Assembly (NCBI GenBank): GCA_041725895.1
Contig: JBGRQA010000012.1
Coordinates: forward strand, 62,001 to 126,000
DNA from: JBGRQA01 sp041725895
GTDB lineage: Bacteria > Bacteroidota > Bacteroidia > Bacteroidales > Marinifilaceae
Reading direction: 5' to 3'
Length of the DNA stretch: 64,000 bases
The translations under genes were made by a program, and so were the position numbers. Under the pieces are notes generated by a model. That model worked only from the letters and a program-made list of their open reading frames with translations, did no database searches and was not told the DNA's origin. Positions 56,830-64,000 of the stretch are shown in pieces (positions within the stretch are counted from its first letter, which is position 1; each line of letters starts with the position of its first letter).

Positions 56830-58284
56830 CTATTTTTCTTTCGATATGATTCCCTTCAACCAATTACTGAGGTAAACTTGCACTTCCGGAGCCATTGTTT
56901 CCTCTATTTCATAATATTCTGACAAAGCTCCAGTTTTGCAATTCTGAAACAGATGATTTTTTTCCGGAAATAATTTAATTGTACAATCGGTATTTCCTCC
57001 TCGCCTTATGGCCTCTTCAATAATCTCCAAATTGTTTGACAACACCTGCAAATCGCTACTCCCATTTATGGCAAGAACAGGACACTTCAACTTCTCCAAT
57101 GCAGTTTGAGGATTGTGAAACAGATCAACCCGCATAGCGGAGGACAAAAAAGCATAATACTCTTTAGGATCCAGAGGAAGAGATAATTCCAGTTTTTTTC
57201 GCTCCTCTTTGCTCAACTGTGATACTTCCCTATTGAAACGACTCAATGTTTCAGCAATTCTCGTTTTAGCCCTTCCATTATCTTTCTCGATTCGAACAAC
57301 ATCAAGACATGATTTTAATATTCGCCTATTCAGCTCAATACCCTGAGAACTAATTCCCATCCCTGAATAGATGGCTTCACATTGCTCATACATTCCTTCC
57401 TCTAAAGAAATCCCTGAAGCCGCCATCAACACCAAAAAATCCACCTCTTGCATTTGAGCAGCAGCCAAAGGAGCTATCTCTCCCCCCAGGCTATGTCCTA
57501 TGAGCCCTACCTGGTTGTGAATGATATCTTTTCGTCCTTTCAAATAATTTATTCCGGCTATTACATCACTGGCAAGATCAATAACAGAAGCGGTTGAAAA
57601 ATTACCTGTAGATTGTCCTACTCCCCGATCATCCACTCTTAACACAGCAAAACCTTCCCGCGTCAGGTAATCGGCCAAAACAAGAAATACCTTATGTCCA
57701 AAAATGTGTTGATCACGATCATTGGGACCGGAACCGGTTACCAGCAAAACTGCAGGAAAAGGGCCTCCCGTTTTGGGTTTCGTCAAGGTTCCCGCTATTG
57801 TTACATCCGCCTCTGCATTTGCATAAGTAATATTTTCTTCCTGGTACGGATAGGGTTTACGAGGCTCCTGGGGACGTTTGGGTTTCCTTCCTGGCATTGC
57901 ATTCACTTTTGTCATATTGAGTTCACAGGGCTTGGCCCCCTTCTGGGTAAGATTTCCCTCAATCAAATTGCCTTCTACTATTCTTCCCCGATAAATACAA
58001 TTCAAAGAGCTAATGCAAAAGGAGAGCTGGTCGTTTTCAATCAACACAGAGTCCACTGGAATATCAAAAGCCCCCTGGTCTATACTGTTCATAGTTGCGG
58101 CAAGGCTATTATCTGAAGTCAATTTCACTTCAAATGCCATTTTCAGACTTAGTTTCTCGCTTACCCTCATATCTCCCACCCATATTCCCTGTATTTGCGG
58201 GTTGTTTTGAGCCTCAACCCGAATTAATACTAAAAGCATCAAACACATACATAATAATACTCCTACTATTTTTACTGTTTTCAT
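56830..58284 (-). CDS. Exported alpha/beta hydrolase (dienelactone-hydrolase/BAAT-like)
   Basis: 484 residues. Signal peptide (LLVLIRVEAQN), an N-terminal beta-barrel-like domain to about 150, then an alpha/beta-hydrolase: VTGSGPNDRDQHIFG (oxyanion region), VGLIGHSLGGEIAPLAAA (nucleophile Ser), LAINGSSDLQVLS (Asp) and LFPEKNHLFQNCKTG (His). The full triad is present. This family hydrolyses esters or peptides in the envelope; natural substrate unknown. Monocistronic; separated from the C25 gene by the shared 30-base element region. Confidence 0.88.
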   Translation of the reverse strand: MKTVKIVGVLLCMCLMLLVLIRVEAQNNPQIQGIWVGDMRVSEKLSLKMAFEVKLTSDNSLAATMNSIDQGAFDIPVDSVLIENDQLSFCISSLNCIYRGRIVEGNLIEGNLTQKGAKPCELNMTKVNAMPGRKPKRPQEPRKPYPYQEENITYANAEADVTIAGTLTKPKTGGPFPAVLLVTGSGPNDRDQHIFGHKVFLVLADYLTREGFAVLRVDDRGVGQSTGNFSTASVIDLASDVIAGINYLKGRKDIIHNQVGLIGHSLGGEIAPLAAAQMQEVDFLVLMAASGISLEEGMYEQCEAIYSGMGISSQGIELNRRILKSCLDVVRIEKDNGRAKTRIAETLSRFNREVSQLSKEERKKLELSLPLDPKEYYAFLSSAMRVDLFHNPQTALEKLKCPVLAINGSSDLQVLSNNLEIIEEAIRRGGNTDCTIKLFPEKNHLFQNCKTGALSEYYEIEETMAPEVQVYLSNWLKGIISKEK

Positions 58285-58584
58285 ATCCTTTAATTTTTAG
58301 AGTAATTTTTTATAAATAATGTTAAACAACACAACGAATCATTTGCAATCGGCCAGCTGTACCTTTCCTCTTGATTTACAAGCCAAAGTACTCCAACACT
58401 ATTTCTAAAAAAAATCAAATCAATCAAACAAGGTTTCTTCTGTTTGAAGATCAAAAGGAAATATGCATATGAAACAAATCAATAATTATCGATCATTCAC
58501 ATAAAAAAAGTAGAATTCGTCATAATAGTATGGCAAATTAACCATAATGACCTACTTTTAATCTCGACAAACACCCCTGCAACA

Positions 58585-59613
58585 ATGAAGAAATATATTG
58601 AACCAATAATACATACACTACTATGGCTAACCGGCTATATCCTCATCTTGGGATGGGCCAAACATGTAGGCAATTTCAACAGGGAAGAAGGTCCGTTTTT
58701 CTATCCTATTACCTTTGGACTACTTACCAATATTCTGCTTTTTTATGTCCCTGCCCTGCGATTAATTCCTGAGTTATCCGTTAAGAAAAACACGAAAATA
58801 TTTCTGCTGAAGATTTCGCTGCTTTTTGTTGGACTTGGTCTAATGGAAGCAATCATTGATCATTTATTCTTGATCAACTTCTACTCCTCCGAAAAGGAAC
58901 CATTTGTTTCAAAACTATTTATAAACACTCTGGACAATTTGATCATTTTATCTCTGGCCCTGGGGTATGGTTTTACAAAGAACTGGATCAAAATCCAACA
59001 TGTTCAGAAAAAACTGAAAGCAGAAAAACTGAGTGCCGAACTCAATTTCCTGAAAGCACAAGTGAACCCTCATTTTTTATTCAATGTTTTGAATATGGCT
59101 TTTTCAAGTGCCACACAGAATGGGGATGAACAAACAGCAGATATTATTGAGAAACTATCGGGCTTACTCCGATATATGCTTTACGAAAGCAATGAAGACA
59201 AGGTAACTATTGCCAAAGAAGTTGCCTATATCGAAAGTTTCATGGAATTGCAAAAAATGCGCTTATCAGCAAATATTCCTCTAACTGTTAATTATGAGGT
59301 AACAGGCAATTATCAACGAAGCAAAATTGCTCCACTTATTCTAATACCATTTATAGAAAATGCCTTTAAACATGGAGTTAAATTAAACGAAAAGTCGGAG
59401 ATAGATATTTCACTGAAAGTAAACGAATCAAACCTTGACCTCAAAGTAAAAAATGGTATCAATCGAAAGCAGAATGAGATGCAACAGAAAAACTCAGGAA
59501 TAGGACTTCAAAATGTAAAAAAGAGATTGGAACTGATTTATCCCAATGCTCATCAGCTTTCCATTTTAAACAAGAAAGATGAATTCTCAGTAGAGTTACA
59601 TCTACAACTTTAA
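58585..59613 (+). CDS. LytS/YpdA-like sensor histidine kinase
   Basis: 342 residues. Four membrane helices in the first ~130 residues, a coiled-coil linker, then the His_kinase (PF06580-type) domain with KAQVNPHFLFNVLNMAFSSA (phospho-acceptor His near 163) and a HATPase with LILIPFIENAFKHGVKLN and SGIGLQNVKKRLELIYP. This is the LytS/YehU class, paired with LytTR regulators. The partner gene starts 77 bases downstream, so this is one signalling module. No extracytoplasmic sensor domain, so signal is sensed in the membrane. Confidence 0.92.
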   Translation: MKKYIEPIIHTLLWLTGYILILGWAKHVGNFNREEGPFFYPITFGLLTNILLFYVPALRLIPELSVKKNTKIFLLKISLLFVGLGLMEAIIDHLFLINFYSSEKEPFVSKLFINTLDNLIILSLALGYGFTKNWIKIQHVQKKLKAEKLSAELNFLKAQVNPHFLFNVLNMAFSSATQNGDEQTADIIEKLSGLLRYMLYESNEDKVTIAKEVAYIESFMELQKMRLSANIPLTVNYEVTGNYQRSKIAPLILIPFIENAFKHGVKLNEKSEIDISLKVNESNLDLKVKNGINRKQNEMQQKNSGIGLQNVKKRLELIYPNAHQLSILNKKDEFSVELHLQL

Positions 59614-59690
59614 CTCCTTCGTTAAAAAAAACATCAATCACACGAATAAACATATACTCACTAATCAACCATAAATAAGCACCTTATAAA

Positions 59691-60404
59691 ATGCACTGTA
59701 TCATTGTAGATGATGAGCCCTTTGCTCTGGATTTAATTCAATCGTATGTAGAAAAAACCCCGTTTTTGGAATTAAAGGCTACTTTTTCCAATCCCTTCGA
59801 GGCACTTGAATATTTAATGACCAATAAAACAGATCTGCTATTTCTGGATATCAATATGCCAGAACTTTCCGGTATTCAGCTACTCAAGGCCCTAAACCAA
59901 CAACCCAAAGTAATTTTCACCACCGCTTATTCCGAGTATGGAGCCGAAAGTTATGAGTATGATGCCATTGACTATCTATTAAAACCAATTAAATACGAAC
60001 GTTTTCTGAAGGCCGTTACCAAAACCTTGGGAACAACAAGCCATACAACAGATAAACCGGTCTCATCGCCCAACGCCAAAGCTCCTAAGGAATTCGTATT
60101 TCTGAAAAGCGGAACACAGGTATACAAGGTACATATCAAAGATATACTTTTTATTGAGGGAGCCGGTAATTACATGACCTTCCATACAAGAGAGAAAAAA
60201 ATCCTTTCACTTCTAACCATGAAAGAAGCGCTGGATCTGCTTTCCAACAAAGGATTTATCAGAATCCACAAATCCTACATTGTTCCCCTCGACCAGGTTT
60301 CAATTATCGAAAAACACCGGGTCATTATTAATGATACTTCCCTTCCAATTGGAGTCACCTACCGTGAACATTTTATCAATTATTGGAAAGAGAAACTGGA
60401 ATAA
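59691..60404 (+). CDS. LytTR-family response regulator
   Basis: 237 residues. Receiver domain with IIVDDEPFALDLI, LLFLDINMPELSG (phospho-acceptor Asp53) and IFTTAYSEYGAESYEYDAID, then a LytTR DNA-binding domain (KEFVFLKSGTQVYKVHIKDI, GFIRIHKSYIVPLDQVSIIE). Pairs with the preceding kinase. In Bacteroidota such pairs often control envelope or exopolysaccharide genes; the target here is unknown. Confidence 0.93.
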   Translation: MHCIIVDDEPFALDLIQSYVEKTPFLELKATFSNPFEALEYLMTNKTDLLFLDINMPELSGIQLLKALNQQPKVIFTTAYSEYGAESYEYDAIDYLLKPIKYERFLKAVTKTLGTTSHTTDKPVSSPNAKAPKEFVFLKSGTQVYKVHIKDILFIEGAGNYMTFHTREKKILSLLTMKEALDLLSNKGFIRIHKSYIVPLDQVSIIEKHRVIINDTSLPIGVTYREHFINYWKEKLE

Positions 60405-60720
60405 TTTATTCCGGATCTCCCAATTAGGCTAGGACCTCATCATTTCCCGGCATTATGCATCAAAAGAAATTCCTGTGTATTAATATTATGAAACTAATAG
60501 TAATTAAACATTCGCATTTTTTTGTTACATTAGTGTAGGGATAATTATTCGAGAGTTCCTTTTCTGAAGGCTTTAATATTGGGCAAATTCTATTTTTTGT
60601 TATCCCTTATTCCCCGACAATCACTCTTGTAGCCCGTTTAACCAATTCTGTCCCTGAATTGATTTTAGGATGGTTTCATTTTATGGCAAAAGGAATTACA
60701 ATATTTAAAGTATCAGATAT
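60405..60720. other. Intergenic region before the SDR gene
   Basis: About 316 bases. TTTTTTTGTTACATTAGTG near 60518 is promoter-like on one side but lacks a full TAnnTTTG. Nothing else seen. Confidence 0.35.
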
Positions 60721-61566
60721 ATGAAAAAATTTGGACTAATTACCGGGGCTGCAAGCGGTATTGGTTATGAAATAGCCAAATTACTGATACAGGATTCCTA
60801 CCACCTTGTTCTTATTGATAAAAACGCAACAAAACTGCAAGAAATCCAGTCTGATTTCAAGAGCCAGTACAAAAACGAAGTCCAAATTCTGGAAAAAGAC
60901 CTAAGTAAAACCAATGTAGCTGATGAAATTTACGATGAACTACGTCAACAGCAAATTGAATTAGATTTATTGGTAAACAATGCCGGATACGGTGTCTTTG
61001 GAATGTTTTCCGAAACCGACTGGAAAAGAGAACGGGACATGATTCAACTCCATGTAATAACAAGCACTCATCTCACCAAGCTATTCCTACCGGGAATGGT
61101 TCGGCGAGGAACAGGTAAGATTCTAAATGTATCTTCCCTTGCTGCTTTTCAACCCGGTCCATTAATGTCCATATATTATGCAACCAAGGCCTACCTTCTC
61201 TCCTTTACGGAAGCCATTGCCAACGAGGTAAAGGGAACCGGGGTTACCATAACTGTACTTTGCCCCGGAATTACCAAAACCGGATTCCAAAAAACAGTAA
61301 GCGAGGAGGAAGCTCAAATAAACTGGAATCTGGCCTCGGCAGCCAATGTTGCCCGATATGGTTATAAGGCAATGCTAAAAGGTAAAATTGTTGCCATTCC
61401 GGGATTCATTAACTACCTCCTGGCCAATGCACCCCGATTCTTTCCCAGAAGAATCGCTGCCAATGTGGTTCGACGATTGCAGGAGAGGAACAGAAAAAAA
61501 TCCCCGAAGAAGTCATGGTGGAAAAGTCAATCGGGGGAAAAAAGCATATCAGAAGGAAGTAACTGA
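60721..61566 (+). CDS. Short-chain dehydrogenase/reductase
   Basis: 281 residues. Classical SDR: GLITGAASGIGYEIAKLL (cofactor-binding), DLLVNNAGYGVFG, and the catalytic NVSSLAAFQPG with YYATKAYLLSF (Ser, Tyr, Lys). The C-terminal ~40 residues are basic (RRLQERNRKKSPKKSWW), likely a membrane-associating tail as in many DltE-like SDRs. Substrate not inferable. Monocistronic. Confidence 0.9.
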   Translation: MKKFGLITGAASGIGYEIAKLLIQDSYHLVLIDKNATKLQEIQSDFKSQYKNEVQILEKDLSKTNVADEIYDELRQQQIELDLLVNNAGYGVFGMFSETDWKRERDMIQLHVITSTHLTKLFLPGMVRRGTGKILNVSSLAAFQPGPLMSIYYATKAYLLSFTEAIANEVKGTGVTITVLCPGITKTGFQKTVSEEEAQINWNLASAANVARYGYKAMLKGKIVAIPGFINYLLANAPRFFPRRIAANVVRRLQERNRKKSPKKSWWKSQSGEKSISEGSN

Positions 61567-61686
61567 TCATTTTATCCACTCCAGGATCAGAAAACAGATA
61601 ATCGATATAAATCTACTATACCCTAAAAAATAATAGGAACAACTAAAAGTGGGACTTGTTAATATTTTCCCGACTCCGTTGATTCT

Positions 61687-62634
61687 CTATTCCTTATCGG
61701 CAATCTTCTGTATTGCACTCAAGGCAAATCGCTCCGTAAATCCGGAACTAAAAGCCAAAGCAAAGTAATCGAAGGGCTGAGAGATTTCAAAGCTGAAAAT
61801 CTTCAACTCGGCCGCCAGGTTGGTTTTAAGTAGGATATAGATCATCACAGCAAAGGCGGCTCCAATAACTATGCGACTTAATGTGATGTACACATTACTC
61901 ACAATCTCAGGAATACGAGTCCCCTTGTACGATTTGCGTACATACAATACAGCACTCGAGGTGGCACCCAATAAACCAAACCATAGTACCCCCCAGATAC
62001 AGGAACAATGACTCAAGCTATCTTCCCGAATAAGGGTACTTCTAAAAGGGAAATTCCGATGAAAATAGATAAACACGAACATCAGGAAAACAATCAAAAG
62101 AAGTAGGAGCAATCGAAGTTGCCCCCGAATTAAATTGTTCTTATGATACTGATTGGAATAATGTTCATCCCGAATCAGCATGGCCCGATACACCTGTTCC
62201 GATGTTAAACAGGTACCAAAACTCGAATCCTCATTTCCAACCAGCGAAAGAACTGCTTTTCTACGCCACTCTTTTAGTTTGACCGATTCTTCCCGTAGGA
62301 TTCTTGCATGGACAATCAATTCACTGGTGCTACAATCATATATCTCTAACCTCTTTGCCTCATGAAAACATTTCCAGGCTTCGTCCAGCTTCCCCATTTT
62401 TAACTCGGCCCTACTCTTTTCAATCAATTCCTTTGCATTGATCACCCATGGTTTAAGCATTCCGGTTTCCTGCCTATCTTTTCTGTCTAAAACTTTTTCG
62501 AAAGCAGAAAGAGAGCCTGATATCCGTCTGACTTTGGGAGAGTATTCGGGATACCAAATCGCTCTCCACCAAAAACAGATCCAGCTAATACTTTTGCTTT
62601 GCTTTTTACACATGGTCAGGGTATATTTTATCAT
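61687..62634 (-). CDS. Uncharacterised membrane protein with C-terminal helical bundle
   Basis: 315 residues from the ATG at 62634 (TTGGAG just upstream; the frame's first codon is TTG). About 55-135 is helical and soluble (LIEKSRAELKMGKLDEAWKC, a TPR-like block), then four membrane helices in the second half (LRLLLLLLIVFLMFVFIYF; WGVLWFGLLGATSSAVLYV; ...). No family recognised. It lies on the same strand as the EEP-like gene upstream, 31 bases after it, so co-transcription is likely. Confidence 0.7.
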   Translation of the reverse strand: MIKYTLTMCKKQSKSISWICFWWRAIWYPEYSPKVRRISGSLSAFEKVLDRKDRQETGMLKPWVINAKELIEKSRAELKMGKLDEAWKCFHEAKRLEIYDCSTSELIVHARILREESVKLKEWRRKAVLSLVGNEDSSFGTCLTSEQVYRAMLIRDEHYSNQYHKNNLIRGQLRLLLLLLIVFLMFVFIYFHRNFPFRSTLIREDSLSHCSCIWGVLWFGLLGATSSAVLYVRKSYKGTRIPEIVSNVYITLSRIVIGAAFAVMIYILLKTNLAAELKIFSFEISQPFDYFALAFSSGFTERFALSAIQKIADKE

Positions 62635-62664
62635 CTCCAATCACAACTCATAACCACAGCAACA

Positions 62665-63639
62665 TTAGGGCATGAAAAACTCAGCAATAACAGGAGCATG
62701 ATGTGATTGCAGGGATTTATTATCCATGGCATCAACCTCAAAATTATTCTGGATGAATTCTGTTTTCTCATAGTAGGCCAACATTTGCCGCGACACCAAG
62801 AGATGATCCAGCATAGGCCCCTTCCCTTGTTTCATCGGGGAACCATCAAACAATTCCGGATTAATCTGCTCACAGGGTATCAGCACCCTATTGGCTAACA
62901 AACCATTCCCGGTATATTCTACATCTCCGCGCAAAGCCTGAACAGGGACATTGTTACTGGTGGAGTTAAAATCCCCACAAACAGCAATCAGGGAATGCTC
63001 ATCCTCATCAAACAATTTATCTACCAATACGCGGGTTTCCAGAGCCTGCCCCACCCTCTTCATGGAAGAAAGGTAAAAACCTTCGGCCCACCCGGCAGCC
63101 GATTTCCATCGATACTGATTCTGTTTTTGTCCCCTGATATTAACCGGCAAATACGATTTAAGCTCAAGGTTGATAACATGCAATACCTTATCATTTGGCA
63201 AAGCAAGCTTGACATGGAATACCGGACGTTCCCACTCCACCTTGTTGGCTTCCTCTTCAGTAGGGCTGGCTGTCGCTTTCCGGTAAAACGGAGCTGAAAC
63301 ATATTCGTGCTTGCACTGATGAAAATCAATCACATCAAACCGACTCAAAACAACCAGGTTGCGTTCCTCGTATACCTGACTCCCATCAGCCGTCATAGTT
63401 GAAACCATATTGAAGTATTTGTAGGGTGTTCCTATCAGCATTTTCTTTAGAGTCAACAATTTTCGTGACTCGCCCTCCATTTTCTGCCCACTCACTCCCT
63501 GTAAGCAAATAATGTCAGCCCTGAGTTGATTTAATCGGAGCTTCATAATGGCAATACGTTGTTCCATTGTAACTTTCTGCCCCGTTGTATCCTCCAGATT
63601 TTCCATCTTTAAAGATGCGATTCTGATCTTTTCATTCAT
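62665..63639 (-). CDS. Endonuclease/exonuclease/phosphatase-fold protein with lost catalytic residues
   Basis: 324 residues from the ATG at 63639, which has AAGGAGGA seven bases upstream; a start at 63717 is in frame but unlikely. The fold is clear: AVCGDFNSTSNNVPVQAL, LDHLLVSRQM and SHHAPVIAEFF. But the usual Asn near the start (here SLKMENL), the metal-binding Glu of LQE (here LQGVSG) and the Asp of SDH (here SHH) are all changed. It may be a pseudoenzyme. It heads a two-gene unit with the membrane protein at 61687. Confidence 0.8.
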   Translation of the reverse strand: MNEKIRIASLKMENLEDTTGQKVTMEQRIAIMKLRLNQLRADIICLQGVSGQKMEGESRKLLTLKKMLIGTPYKYFNMVSTMTADGSQVYEERNLVVLSRFDVIDFHQCKHEYVSAPFYRKATASPTEEEANKVEWERPVFHVKLALPNDKVLHVINLELKSYLPVNIRGQKQNQYRWKSAAGWAEGFYLSSMKRVGQALETRVLVDKLFDEDEHSLIAVCGDFNSTSNNVPVQALRGDVEYTGNGLLANRVLIPCEQINPELFDGSPMKQGKGPMLDHLLVSRQMLAYYEKTEFIQNNFEVDAMDNKSLQSHHAPVIAEFFMP

Positions 63640-63924
63640 GCTTTGTCCTCCTTCTCTATAGATTAAACAATTCGTAAATAACTTTCTACAAGTAGGGTCG
63701 CCAATCCTGCCAACCACATTGAACTTGTTTTATTTTCAAAGAGTATAACAACAATAATTACACGTTTCCGAATCAATTCACCTCCCCACCAAATCCCTGA
63801 TTATTTTTAACAGCAAGAACTCATTGTATTGAAAATCGAATTCCGTCGAATTATCCTATAGTGAGAATCCTATAGAGAAAGGTCACCCCATCACCGGATT
63901 TCAATACAGCTGAATATTAAAGTT

Positions 63925-64000
63925 ATGAATACAAAACAAGAAAGTCAACATAAAAAACCATTTGATACACAGAAAGTTTGTCTCACTTCATTTCAGTACA
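63925..64000 (+). CDS. Possible start of a gene running off the right edge
   Basis: An ATG at 63925 opens a 25-codon frame (NTKQESQHKKPFDTQKVCLT) that is still open at the edge. Supported only by position and lack of stops. Confidence 0.3.
   Translation, partial: MNTKQESQHKKPFDTQKVCLTSFQY

Overview
The window looks like chromosome of a Bacteroidota bacterium. Evidence: a type IX secretion (T9SS) C-terminal sorting domain on a gingipain-like C25 protease, NVEALA-like exported peptides beside a 6-bladed beta-propeller lipoprotein, promoters fitting TTG/TAnnTTTG, AT-rich intergenic DNA with few strong Shine-Dalgarno sites, and an anaerobic GlpABC dehydrogenase. An anaerobic or facultative Bacteroidales/Marinilabiliales relative is my best guess; genus is not determinable by eye.

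Layout. 1-1376: end of an unknown gene and a TPR membrane protein. 1550-2930: an IS110-family insertion sequence whose long, structured non-coding end probably encodes its guide (bridge) RNA. 3101-9473: a minus-strand defence operon of a small membrane protein, a Septu-like ATPase and HNH nuclease, an McrB GTPase with an EVE/PUA-like reader domain, and McrC. 9474-22776: an accessory region with two atypically GC-rich genes (one DUF3987), an exported-peptide locus (beta-propeller lipoprotein, thioredoxin-like protein, two Cys-rich peptides, DUF1573) with a visible tandem duplication, a large field of palindromic repeats, and a tandem pair of unknown paralogues. 23249-28512: a Cache/PAS histidine kinase, a small probable ADP-ribosyltransferase effector with an eCIS-type leader motif, an rRNA/tRNA methyltransferase and a VTT-domain membrane protein. 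29312-33502: glpABC, flanked by a good promoter and terminator. 33726-43016: TPR protein, GAF/4xPAS kinase, DUF4268 nuclease-like protein, papain-like lipoprotein and a GH65 phosphorylase. 43884-48463: AsmA, DsbA-like, Cys-rich lipoprotein and a convergent TlpA-like protein. 48643-64000: a small XRE regulator with a perfect operator palindrome, a heme-sensing kinase, a soluble kinase, a C25 protease, an alpha/beta hydrolase, a LytS/LytTR pair, an SDR enzyme, a membrane protein, and an endonuclease/phosphatase-fold protein that has lost key catalytic residues.

How they work together. The defence operon would combine recognition of modified DNA (EVE-McrBC) with an ATPase-nuclease pair (Septu-like). 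The peptide locus has the parts of a secreted-peptide export and thiol-redox unit. GlpABC oxidises glycerol-3-phosphate to DHAP and passes electrons to the quinone pool. No tRNA, rRNA or CRISPR array was seen. All domain assignments are from motif recognition by eye; no database search was run.
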